Shown in pieces: positions 37,010 to 44,513 of a DNA stretch of 63,852 nt (position 1 is its first letter; the number at the start of each line of letters is the position of its first letter). This DNA is from Bacillus sp. RO2 (lineage in GTDB: Bacteria > Bacillota > Bacilli > Bacillales > Bacillaceae_I). The DNA is taken from NCBI RefSeq assembly GCF_012911845.1, contig NZ_JAAXCU010000055.1, forward strand, positions 1 to 63,852, read 5' to 3'. The notes under the pieces are model-generated. The model was not told the origin of the DNA and ran no database searches. It saw nothing but the letters and a program-made list of their open reading frames with translations. Position numbers and translations under genes: made by a program.

Positions 37010-37160
37010 CACTGCATGCCCTCCTTCAACCAATTATTTCGAAATCCAAAATAATTGTAATCCGTTTTGAAGGGAGTTTCAATATAAAAATCTTGAAATT
37101 TGAAAGTGTATGTATTCTGACTTTTGGGACGAGGTGGTGGGGGATGTTGGTTATTAGAGT

Positions 37161-37307
37161 GTTATTGTGACTTTTGCAGAGGTTATTGTGACTTTTGCAG
37201 AGGTTATTGTAACTTTTTCGAGGGTTATTGTGACTTTTGCAAAGTGGATTGTAACTTTTTCAAGGGTTTTTGTGACTTTTGCATAAACTTTGTTACTTTG
37301 CGCATTT
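37161..37307. repeat. 21-bp tandem array (6-7 units)
   Basis: Units GTTATTGTGACTTTTGCAGAG and variants start at 37161, 37182, 37203, 37224, 37245, 37266 and (diverged) 37287, in exact 21-base register. Two unit types alternate: TGTGACTTTTGC and TGTAACTTTTTC. ORFs on either strand are repeat artefacts. The 385-base gap upstream of the MFS gene holds nothing else but its promoter region. Confidence 0.85.
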
Positions 37308-37368
37308 ATCTCTAGTTTGCCGAGGGAATGCAACATTTCTCACTTATCTAGAAGACTCAAATTGCATG

Positions 37369-37393
37369 TGAAAAAGCAGCACTAAGGCTGCTT
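37369..37393 (-). terminator. Terminator after the 54-aa gene
   Basis: Read on the minus strand: AGCAGC-N6-GCTGCT followed by TTTTT. Confidence 0.7.
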
Positions 37394-37394
37394 C

Positions 37395-37559
37395 CTACTC
37401 GTTTTCGCTATGATTTTTAGAACGGACAGGCTGGGACTTTTTCAGATTCTTTTGCTTAACTTCTCTTACCGGATTATACTCTGCACCCATTTCAACTGCT
37501 GTGTTCTCTGCATTTCTCGTTTTTTGTTCCGGGTTATTTTGCTTAGAGCGTTTTTTCAT
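37395..37559 (-). CDS. Small hydrophilic basic protein, 54 aa
   Basis: MKKRSKQNNPEQKTRNAENT, then EMGAEYNPVREVKQKN and a Lys/Ser-rich tail. AAGGGAGG lies 9 bases upstream. No hydrophobic segment. The composition (Asn, Gln, Lys, Glu) and the VREVKQKN stretch recall gamma-type small acid-soluble spore proteins, but the likeness is weak. It follows ytzC by 15 bases and is probably in the same transcript. Confidence 0.6.
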   Translation of the reverse strand: MKKRSKQNNPEQKTRNAENTAVEMGAEYNPVREVKQKNLKKSQPVRSKNHSENE

Positions 37560-37574
37560 TGATGGTAACCTCCC

Positions 37575-37838
37575 TTAATGTCTCAATAAAGTCATTTCAT
37601 TTTGCAGGTTTTGCAATTGAAGACGCATGCGGTTTAATTGCTCGCGCTGCTGTGCGTTACAACTTTGGGAAAGGTGCATTAAGTCGTTATACGTTGCCTC
37701 AATCTGCTCTTGAGCGCTCGTAAACTCTGTATCATTGTAGTGTTCCAATTGTTTTGCTTCAGTGTACTGTGCATGTGCATTGCGCAGTGCATCTTCACAT
37801 TGCTGTATAAACTGTTCAACAGATTCTCTTGTTGCCAT
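37575..37838 (-). CDS. ytzC: YtzC family protein
   Basis: An 87-residue helical protein, MATRESVEQFIQQCEDALRN at the start, with heptad-like spacing through its length (likely coiled coil). YtzC is conserved next to ytqA in bacilli; function unknown. The ATG at 37838 is chosen because GGGGTGA lies 8 bases upstream. Divergent from ytqA. Confidence 0.82.
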   Translation of the reverse strand: MATRESVEQFIQQCEDALRNAHAQYTEAKQLEHYNDTEFTSAQEQIEATYNDLMHLSQSCNAQQREQLNRMRLQLQNLQNEMTLLRH

Positions 37839-37994
37839 GATTCCATTCACCCCACATTTTTTCTGTGTACTCGGCTTTATTTTGCTCATTTTTCTTTAGA
37901 CCATGCTAAAAAAATGAGGAGCATTGAAGCAGTAGCAATTTACATGCTAAAATGGTTTGTTAGCAATAATGGAGAAAAAAGAGGAGGAGTACGG

Positions 37995-38963
37995 ATGAAT
38001 AAAACAAATGAGCAAAATCCGTTTCCATATTCCGTTGAAGATAAACGATATCACACTTGGAATTATCATTTACGTAACCATTTTGGGCATAAAGTATTTA
38101 AAGTCGCATTAGATGGCGGCTTTGATTGTCCGAACCGGGACGGTACAGTGGCACATGGCGGCTGTACTTTTTGCAGTGCTGCCGGATCTGGTGACTTTGC
38201 CGGAAATCGAGCTGATGATCTGATTACACAATTTAATGAAATTAAAAATAAAATGCATCATAAATGGAAAGACGGCAAATACATGGCTTATTTTCAAGCT
38301 TTTACCAATACGCATGCACCTGTCGAAGTTCTTCGCGAAAAGTACGAAACGGTGCTAAAACAAGAAGGTGTAGTCGGACTTTCCATCGGTACACGTCCAG
38401 ATTGCTTGCCAGATGATGTGGTAGAATATTTGGCAGAGTTGAATGAACGTACGTATTTATGGGTGGAGCTTGGCTTGCAGACCGTTCATGAGCGTACCGC
38501 GTTGTTGATCAACCGTGCCCATGACTTCCAAACGTATGTAGAAGGAGTCAACAAGCTGCGTAAACACGGTATTCGTGTATGTTCTCATATCATTGATGGC
38601 CTGCCGCTTGAAGATAACAAAATGATGATGGAAACTGCAGAGGCTGTGGCAAAGTTAGATGTTCAGGGTATCAAGATTCACTTGCTTCATCTTCTGAAAG
38701 GCACTCCGATGGTGAAGCAATATGAAAAAGGGATGCTTGAATTTCTGTCTTTTGAGGATTACATCCAACTTGTTTGCGATCAGCTTGAGATCTTACCGCC
38801 TGAGATGATCGTTCACCGCATTACAGGAGACGGACCTATTGATATTATGATCGGTCCTATGTGGAGTGTTGACAAGTGGTCTGTTTTAAATGCCATTGAT
38901 GCAGAGTTGAAAAGACGAGATAGCTGGCAAGGGAAATATTATACAAGTGGTGATGGACGATGA
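37995..38963 (+). CDS. ytqA: Radical SAM protein YtqA (YhcC family)
   Basis: A 322-residue radical SAM protein of the TIGR01212/YhcC family. The iron-sulfur motif is C-x11-C-x2-C: DCPNRDGTVAHGGCTFC (about 38-54), a variant spacing typical of the Elp3-like group. Then VGLSIGTRPDCLPD and LWVELGLQTVHE follow. The substrate is unknown. The start at 37995 is set by AGGAGGAG; the longer frame upstream has no ribosome site. Its stop overlaps the ytqB start (ATGA). Confidence 0.92.
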   Translation: MNKTNEQNPFPYSVEDKRYHTWNYHLRNHFGHKVFKVALDGGFDCPNRDGTVAHGGCTFCSAAGSGDFAGNRADDLITQFNEIKNKMHHKWKDGKYMAYFQAFTNTHAPVEVLREKYETVLKQEGVVGLSIGTRPDCLPDDVVEYLAELNERTYLWVELGLQTVHERTALLINRAHDFQTYVEGVNKLRKHGIRVCSHIIDGLPLEDNKMMMETAEAVAKLDVQGIKIHLLHLLKGTPMVKQYEKGMLEFLSFEDYIQLVCDQLEILPPEMIVHRITGDGPIDIMIGPMWSVDKWSVLNAIDAELKRRDSWQGKYYTSGDGR

Positions 38964-39532
38964 AATTGGAACGAGTATTGCCGTATAGCAAAAAGATCAT
39001 GAAGCTCGCCTTATCTGAGGGAGATATAGCTGTGGATTGTACGGTCGGAAACGGCCATGACACCCTATTCCTTTCAGAGCTTGTCGGGAAAAACGGCCAT
39101 GTGTATGGCTTTGATATTCAGGAAGAAGCACTGTTGAACACGAAGACTTTGCTAGCAGAACATGGGTTGGAGTCTCGAGTCACCCTTTTTGAAGACAGTC
39201 ATGCCAAAGTGTTGAAACGCATTCCTTTGGAAAAACAGCGACAAATCAGAGGAGCCATTTTCAACCTTGGCTATCTTCCTGGTGGCGACAAAGACATTGT
39301 GACAGTACCAGAAAGTACGACACAAGCCGTCGACAGCCTATTATCTATAATGGAAAAAGAGGCGGTGATCGTCCTTGTCATCTACCACGGACATCCTGAA
39401 GGACAAATTGAACGCGACGCCCTTCTCGACTACGTCACCAAACTGGACCAAAAAAGAGCCCACGTCCTTCAATACCGCTTCATGAACCAAATCAACAACC
39501 CACCATTCATCATCGCAATCGAAAAAAAATAA
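38960..39532 (+). CDS. ytqB: Class I SAM methyltransferase YtqB
   Basis: A 190-residue putative rRNA/tRNA methyltransferase. The SAM motif is AVDCTVGNGHDTLFL (about 22-36), then VYGFDIQEEAL, and IFNLGYLPGGDK is the catalytic-loop NLGYLP typical of the YtqB family. Translationally coupled to ytqA by a 4-base overlap, so the two may act on the same RNA (inference). Confidence 0.9.
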   Translation: MKLERVLPYSKKIMKLALSEGDIAVDCTVGNGHDTLFLSELVGKNGHVYGFDIQEEALLNTKTLLAEHGLESRVTLFEDSHAKVLKRIPLEKQRQIRGAIFNLGYLPGGDKDIVTVPESTTQAVDSLLSIMEKEAVIVLVIYHGHPEGQIERDALLDYVTKLDQKRAHVLQYRFMNQINNPPFIIAIEKK

Positions 39533-39566
39533 AGGAACCGGCAGAGATGCCGGTTCCTTTATTGTA
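39531..39566 (+). terminator. Terminator after ytqB
   Basis: AAAGGAACCGGC-N5-GCCGGTTCCTTT, then ATTGT. Confidence 0.85.
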
Positions 39567-39574
39567 TTAACGCA

Positions 39575-39606
39575 TTGAGGGTCAGACCCCTTTTCAACTC
39601 TCTAAA
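39575..39606. repeat. REP-like palindrome remnant
   Basis: GGGTCAGACCCC core without the long arms and without the TTTTGCAC right flank found in the other two copies. It lies between the ytqB terminator and the end of ytpB. Confidence 0.55.
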
Positions 39607-39633
39607 TCACTAAAGTTTTTCCTTCTTCAAGCT

Positions 39634-40704
39634 TTATGCCCCTCGCCAGCTTTGAAATTTGCGGTAAGCCCGTCCGTTCATGTAGAAGAAGTAGGCGGTG
39701 CCGCCACTTGCTTTGATGATGCTTTTGGCCATGGAGGAGATGTCTTTGCATTTGTGGACTTTACGGTCTGAAAGATAGACTCCGAGCAGGCCACGATTTA
39801 TAAGGCGGTGAAACTTCTCAAATGGCAATCCAGCTGTATAGGCATCTGCCTGATCCATAAAATGCTGTAATCTGTCCAAAAACACAGACTCACTTTCATA
39901 ATAAGTACAGAAATTGAGATCCCCACCATCTATATCCTCTTCCTGATCAATGAAATAATCCAACAGAATATGTAGCCCCTGAATATAAGGGAAATAGCCA
40001 CCTACTATTTTCTCGGCATGTTGGGAGGTGAATGTTTCTCGGTATGCTTGAGAAACCAAACAGAATATCCCAAGAGTAGATCCTGTACAAGCCGAGAATT
40101 CATACCATTCCATAGGAGGCAGTTCCTCTTTGTAAAGAGAGAACCATTCTTCCAGCCTTGGCACCCGTTCTTCCTCGATCACATGCTTATGTACCTGCAA
40201 ATCACAATAATAGCCTGCAAGCTTAACTAGATGCGGAGCTATTAATTCATAGTTACGATGAGAACTCAGCACTTCCTGACAGGTCGTCACCAAACTGGCA
40301 AGATACCCTCCATCATTCTGTTCATCCCGAAATCGGTAATACTCTTTCAAAGGTTCTCCGACTGTCAAAGCATCTGGCATGGACTCATGCAGTGCAGCAA
40401 AGTCTTCAGGGTCCAACGAGGTGCTTCTGTCGCATAAGTTATCCAAATAGTCACTGATGGTCTGATAGGCAACAATAAACTTCACCGCATGACGAAAATC
40501 AGCACCTGCAAGTAAAGACAGGATCCCGCCCCCTTCACAATGGAAAGCTTTCGTCTCAATACTTGCTAGCGCCTGCTTGCGAAGCTCCTCATCTGGAATA
40601 ACTGAAGCCCTCTTTTTCCAAAGCTCCAGCTCCTCATATACAACAGGAAACACATCTCGATACACTCTTTTCATCAAAGAAAAAGGATGGGTGGGTACCT
40701 TCAA
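39634..40704 (-). CDS. ytpB: Tetraprenyl-beta-curcumene synthase YtpB
   Basis: A 356-residue terpene synthase of the DUF2600 family. It converts heptaprenyl diphosphate to tetraprenyl-beta-curcumene, the precursor of the C35 sesquarterpenoids (sporulenes) of bacilli; this is known for B. subtilis YtpB. Visible acidic motifs are DYLDNLCD (about 84-91) and DYFIDQEEDIDGGD (about 245-258). TTG start with GGAAGTG upstream. It follows ytpA with no gap, so the two are coupled. Confidence 0.9.
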   Translation of the reverse strand: MKVPTHPFSLMKRVYRDVFPVVYEELELWKKRASVIPDEELRKQALASIETKAFHCEGGGILSLLAGADFRHAVKFIVAYQTISDYLDNLCDRSTSLDPEDFAALHESMPDALTVGEPLKEYYRFRDEQNDGGYLASLVTTCQEVLSSHRNYELIAPHLVKLAGYYCDLQVHKHVIEEERVPRLEEWFSLYKEELPPMEWYEFSACTGSTLGIFCLVSQAYRETFTSQHAEKIVGGYFPYIQGLHILLDYFIDQEEDIDGGDLNFCTYYESESVFLDRLQHFMDQADAYTAGLPFEKFHRLINRGLLGVYLSDRKVHKCKDISSMAKSIIKASGGTAYFFYMNGRAYRKFQSWRGA

Positions 40705-40706
40705 AT

Positions 40707-41498
40707 TCAGTCACTTCCTTCTAATTGTAAGTCCACAAATGCTTTTGCATAACGGAAAACACGTGCACGCTCTGGTTCATTGAAAATCTCATGGTAAAGT
40801 CCTTCCCACTCCTTATACGTTTTCTCTTTGGCAGAAAGGGAATTAAACCATGTTTCTGATGCAAATTTATCAACAATCAAGTCATCTCCTGCCTGCAAAA
40901 GCAAAACAGGAACATCCGGGAATTTTTCAATGCCGGTAAAAGCCTGATTCATCGATTGAACAAGTTCACGATACCATCTAACAGACACTTTCGTGATGTA
41001 AAGCTCATCTCCTTCAGCAGTTTTTCGTATTTCTTCATTTCTTGTCGCTTTATCTATCGTCAAACCAGTTTTGAACTTTGTTTTCGGCAAAATAAAGTTA
41101 AGCCCTTTGGAAAGGACGTCAAGACCTTTGGTTGGATGATGCAACAGCTTCAAACATGGTGAAGATAAGATAACACCGTCGACCATCAACGGTTTCTTTT
41201 CTTGAAGTGTGCGGATAACTGCAAGTCCTCCCATACTATGTCCGATAACAAAGACAGGTGGTTTCAAGAGGTATGCTTCTTTAATCCATTTTTCCACTTC
41301 TTCTATATATTCATCAAAATTATCGATATGCCCTCTTCTTCGTGTGGAAAGACCTTGCCCAGGCAAATCCCCCATAATGACATTATACCCGTTTGTTTTC
41401 CACTGTTCTAACAGCCACGTGTATCTCCCGTGATGCTCCTGAGCTCCGTGGACAATGACAATGGTGCCTTTCGGATTTTCAGCCTCCCATTTCCACAT
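40707..41498 (-). CDS. ytpA: Alpha/beta-hydrolase YtpA (lysophospholipase)
   Basis: A protein of about 263 residues: IVIVHGAQEHHGRY oxyanion-hole region, nucleophile elbow GHSMGG near residue 87, then DDLIVD (Asp) and LYHEIFNE (His). In B. subtilis it makes the phospholipid antibiotic bacilysocin by deacylating phosphatidylglycerol. The start at 41498 is chosen for AAGGGAG 7 bases upstream; the frame continues to 41579 but without a ribosome site. Confidence 0.88.
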   Translation of the reverse strand: MWKWEAENPKGTIVIVHGAQEHHGRYTWLLEQWKTNGYNVIMGDLPGQGLSTRRRGHIDNFDEYIEEVEKWIKEAYLLKPPVFVIGHSMGGLAVIRTLQEKKPLMVDGVILSSPCLKLLHHPTKGLDVLSKGLNFILPKTKFKTGLTIDKATRNEEIRKTAEGDELYITKVSVRWYRELVQSMNQAFTGIEKFPDVPVLLLQAGDDLIVDKFASETWFNSLSAKEKTYKEWEGLYHEIFNEPERARVFRYAKAFVDLQLEGSD

Positions 41499-41579
41499 TT
41501 CAAACACTCCCTTAAAAATATAAAATTCTTTCTGATATAATAAAATAAAACTATCAAATCTTACAAGCTGGAGGACCAC

Positions 41580-42098
41580 ATGTATAAAATATACCCATAT
41601 CTAGATAAAAAACCACAAATTGATGAAACAGCCTATTTGGCAGATTTCTCCGTCATCACTGGTGATGTGACCATCGGAAAAGAAAGCAGCATATGGTTTC
41701 ATACTGTCATTCGTGGAGATGTTGCGCCGACCATTATCGGGAACAGAGTAAATATCCAAGATCAATCCCTATTACATCAAAGTCCAAACAAGCCTTTGAT
41801 AATAGAAGATGATGTCACAATTGGGCATCAATGTACACTACATAGCGCATTTGTTCGCAAAAACGCCTTAATTGGCATGGGCTCCATCATTTTAGACGGA
41901 GCTGAAATTGGAGAAGGCTCCTTCATCGGTGCCGGCAGCCTTGTTCCACCTGGAAAACGTATTCCACCAAATTCACTTGCATTCGGCCGCCCCGCCAAAG
42001 TCGTCCGGGAACTAACAGAAGAAGACAAACTAGACATGGCCCGCATACGCAGAGAATACGTCGAAAAAGGCCAATTTTACAAATCTGTACAAAATTGA
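41580..42098 (+). CDS. ytoA: Gamma-carbonic anhydrase-like protein YtoA
   Basis: A 172-residue left-handed beta-helix protein of hexapeptide repeats (VTIGKESSIWFHTVIRGDV, RVNIQDQSLLHQS). His residues in TIGHQCTLH and IQDQSLLHQ match the zinc ligand pattern of the CamH/YrdA group. Activity as carbonic anhydrase is unproven for most members. GGAGG lies upstream. Divergent from ytpA and followed by a terminator and a structured repeat. Confidence 0.9.
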   Translation: MYKIYPYLDKKPQIDETAYLADFSVITGDVTIGKESSIWFHTVIRGDVAPTIIGNRVNIQDQSLLHQSPNKPLIIEDDVTIGHQCTLHSAFVRKNALIGMGSIILDGAEIGEGSFIGAGSLVPPGKRIPPNSLAFGRPAKVVRELTEEDKLDMARIRREYVEKGQFYKSVQN

Positions 42099-42122
42099 TT
42101 TTTTGATTAAAGAAAAACCCAG

Positions 42123-42244
42123 TTGATTGCAGTGGAAGGCGCGAAGACGCCCGCGGGAGGAAGGGACAGGTGAGACCCCGCAACGAAGTGAGGAGGCTCA
42201 CGGACCGCCCGCAGGCAAGCGAAGCGCCTGGAACGGAAATCAAC
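42123..42244. repeat. Structured intergenic repeat, copy B (122 bp)
   Basis: Nearly identical to 217-338, ending in perfect inverted repeats GTTGATT/AATCAAC (42122-42128 and 42238-42244). It marks the point where synteny with B. subtilis changes (ytoA side conserved; asnB missing). Confidence 0.8.
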
Positions 42245-42268
42245 CGTTAATGCAAAATATACTTTCCA

Positions 42269-42298
42269 CACACCACCCAACTCCTGGGTGGTGTTTTC
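42269..42298 (+). terminator. Terminator after ytoA
   Basis: ACACCACCCA-N4-TGGGTGGTGT followed by TTTCATTC. It lies beyond the repeat, 170 bases after ytoA. Confidence 0.7.
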
Positions 42299-42425
42299 AT
42301 TCTAAAATTTCTGTGAATTTTTCACCACCAAATTCTTACCCATTCTTTACATAGTCTTATAACTTCCTAAATATTCTCCATCTAAAATAAAAATTAGAAT
42401 AAAACCTAGCTAAAAAGGAGTCCTA

Positions 42426-42968
42426 ATGATGGTCAAATTACTAGCTAATTTCTACGAATTTGAATGCAACTTGTTTCGCAGTGTGAATCGCCATTTTGAC
42501 AAAAAGTATGTAAATTTCTTTTTTCGAAACATTACACATGTTGGCGGTGCCACTTTTACTATTTGCACCCTCTTACTTTTCATTATCTTCAGCAATCATT
42601 CCCTAAAACATACAGCTATTGCTTCGGGGCTATCATTGGCGCTTAGTCACATACCTGTAGCCATTGCAAAAAAATTATATCCAAGACGCCGTCCATACCT
42701 AGCGCTTGCTGAGATCAAAGTGGCCACTAATCCGCTTAAAGATCACTCTTTTCCATCTGGACATACTACTGCCATTTTCTCAAGTATTATTCCTTTTGTC
42801 CTATTTTTTCCGCCACTGGCAATTCTATTAATTCCTCTGGCGTTATGTGTAGGCATTTCAAGGATATATCTTGGACTTCACTACCCATCTGATGTTGCAG
42901 TTGGGATGATACTCGGAAGCAGCACAGGAATATTTTCCTTTCTACTAATCGTTCCCCTATTTTCATAA
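42426..42968 (+). CDS. PAP2 family phosphatase
   Basis: A 180-residue integral membrane phosphatase. The three catalytic motifs are KKLYPRRRP (K-x6-RP type, about 84-92), PSGHTTA (about 106-112) and SRIYLGLHYPSDV (S-R-x5-H-x3-D, about 142-154). Such proteins dephosphorylate undecaprenyl diphosphate or phosphatidate. It precedes the glycosyltransferase by 17 bases, so a shared role in envelope lipid metabolism is likely. AAGGAG precedes the ATG. Confidence 0.9.
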   Translation: MMVKLLANFYEFECNLFRSVNRHFDKKYVNFFFRNITHVGGATFTICTLLLFIIFSNHSLKHTAIASGLSLALSHIPVAIAKKLYPRRRPYLALAEIKVATNPLKDHSFPSGHTTAIFSSIIPFVLFFPPLAILLIPLALCVGISRIYLGLHYPSDVAVGMILGSSTGIFSFLLIVPLFS

Positions 42969-42985
42969 TAAGAAGGAGGCTCACT

Positions 42986-44128
42986 ATGAAAATTGCCATT
43001 TTTACAGACACTTTTGCACCAGATGTCAATGGTGTAGCAAAGACGTTAAAACGATTGACCAATTACTTGGACAACAAAGGATTGGAATACCGAGTATTTG
43101 CACCAGAAAGTACGGACAAAGACCTTTTTTCCAGCCAAGTCCACCGCTTTGCAAGTCTTCCATTCTTCTTATATCCCGAATGCCGACTTGCATTACCGAA
43201 TATGCTATCCGTGAAGGCCGAGCTAATAAAATTTAAACCAGACCTCATTCACGTTGCAACCCCATTTAATATCGGCCTTTGCGGACTTCACTATGCAAAA
43301 AAACTGGACATTCCAGTTGTCGGTTCTTACCATACTGACTTTGATAAATACCTCGAATACTACGACCTTCAATTCCTGACAAAAGTGCTTTGGAGCTATA
43401 TGCGTTGGTTTCATCGTCCATTACGCAAGATTTTTGTTCCATCCACTGACACCCAGAATCACCTCAAGAATCACGGATTCATCAATACTGCTATCTGGCC
43501 TAGAGGGGTTGACTGCTCAGTATTCCAACCACTTACATCCTCTCAACTCATAAAAAACAAATTTAATATAAAAGAAAAATATATCCTTTCCTACGTTGGG
43601 AGACTTGCCCCTGAAAAAGATGTGGCCCTACTTCCAAACATTCAATCTTCCTTGCCGGAAACTATACGTCATGATGTGCACTGGCTTATAGTAGGAGACG
43701 GGCCGATAAAACAAGAATTACAAAATAATGCCCCGACTAATATGACTTTCGCTGGCTTTCAGTCTGGACATAACCTGGCAGAGATCTATGCCGGTTCTGA
43801 TGTATTCGTCTTTCCTTCTGCAACCGAAACCTTTGGAAATGTCGTCTTAGAATCCTTGGCATCGGGGACACCTGTAGTGGGTGCTAATGCTGGAGGTGTC
43901 CAGACAATCATTAAACAAGGGGTAACAGGGCATCTGTGCAACCAAAATGACGCTATTTCTTTTGCTGCTGCCATCACTAGTCTTATAGAAGACGAAGAAA
44001 AACGAGAACAAATGGGTTATGCCGGCCGCCACTATGCATTGGAGCAATCTTGGGACTCCGTTTTCGAAAGACTCCTTCACGATTACCAAAGTGCGTTAAC
44101 ACCACAAAAACTACAAATACTTGCATAA
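42986..44128 (+). CDS. GT4 glycosyltransferase
   Basis: A 380-residue GT-B fold enzyme. The N-terminal KIAIFTDTFAPDVNGVAKTL (3-22) is typical of the mannosyltransferase/MgtA-like group; the nucleotide-sugar site is PSATETFGNVVLESLASGTPVV (about 272-293), with ExxxxxE. It likely adds a sugar to a lipid (compare diacylglycerol glycosyltransferases), given the PAP2 phosphatase upstream. Donor and acceptor unknown. AAGGAGG precedes the ATG; its own terminator follows. Confidence 0.88.
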   Translation: MKIAIFTDTFAPDVNGVAKTLKRLTNYLDNKGLEYRVFAPESTDKDLFSSQVHRFASLPFFLYPECRLALPNMLSVKAELIKFKPDLIHVATPFNIGLCGLHYAKKLDIPVVGSYHTDFDKYLEYYDLQFLTKVLWSYMRWFHRPLRKIFVPSTDTQNHLKNHGFINTAIWPRGVDCSVFQPLTSSQLIKNKFNIKEKYILSYVGRLAPEKDVALLPNIQSSLPETIRHDVHWLIVGDGPIKQELQNNAPTNMTFAGFQSGHNLAEIYAGSDVFVFPSATETFGNVVLESLASGTPVVGANAGGVQTIIKQGVTGHLCNQNDAISFAAAITSLIEDEEKREQMGYAGRHYALEQSWDSVFERLLHDYQSALTPQKLQILA

Positions 44129-44129
44129 G

Positions 44130-44158
44130 AAAAGGAGGCCACTACGCCTCCTTTTCCT
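44130..44158 (+). terminator. Terminator after the glycosyltransferase
   Basis: AAAGGAGGC-N5-GCCTCCTTTT then CCTTG. Confidence 0.8.
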
Positions 44159-44185
44159 TGTAAAACGAAGAAATTATTAAAAAAT

Positions 44186-44215
44186 TTGCAACTTTAAAAT
44201 GGAATATTATATAAT
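44186..44215 (+). promoter_or_regulatory. Sigma-A promoter of the ABC-F leader
   Basis: TTGCAA (44186-44191), 18 bases, TATAAT (44210-44215). The transcript would start near 44222 and run through the leader ORF. Confidence 0.7.
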
Positions 44216-44250
44216 GTATCTATCTTACTTGTTCGGAAGGAGGGAAAAAG

Positions 44251-44382
44251 ATGTTACTATCTGTAAATGCTCGCACACAATACATGGCATACTTGCATAT
44301 TTGTCGTGCAATTTTTCATGATTCAGCTATCAACGGGACACGTATGTCCATTTTTAGACAGCTGAATAGAAAAGACAGATAG
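44251..44382 (+). CDS. Leader peptide ahead of ABC-F gene, 43 aa
   Basis: MLLSVNARTQYMAYLHICRA and a basic tail ending RQLNRKDR. A strong GGAAGGAGGG lies about 8 bases upstream. It sits between a sigma-A promoter and a terminator hairpin that precedes the ABC-F gene, the layout of ribosome-mediated attenuation leaders of antibiotic-resistance ABC-F and erm genes. Translation pausing here is inferred to control the downstream terminator. Confidence 0.65.
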   Translation: MLLSVNARTQYMAYLHICRAIFHDSAINGTRMSIFRQLNRKDR

Positions 44383-44439
44383 TAAGAGATCTTTTGCCCG
44401 ACACACACCTGATGCATCCTGTACTTTGCGTCTAAGTAA

Positions 44440-44482
44440 AAACCATGGGAAAGAAGGCTTCTTCTTACTCATGGTTTTTTTG
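44440..44482 (+). terminator. Attenuator hairpin before the ABC-F gene
   Basis: AACCATGGGAAAGAAG pairs with CTTCTTACTCATGGTT (14 of 16 plus one wobble), followed by TTTTTT. It ends 32 bases before the ABC-F start codon and 58 bases after the leader ORF stop, so it must be read through for expression. Confidence 0.82.
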
Positions 44483-44513
44483 TGCGTTTAAATTCTGAAG
44501 GAGTGAACTTAAT

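Noticed and set aside
37124-37336. Cys/Phe-rich and Thr/Lys/Val-rich ORFs over the 21-bp array
   Set aside because: They exist only because 21 is a multiple of 3. No ribosome site and no domain.
37710-37994. N-terminal extension of YtqA by 95 codons
   Set aside because: The extension overlaps the divergent ytzC gene and its promoter, has no ribosome site, and the family starts at the ATG behind AGGAGGAG (37995).
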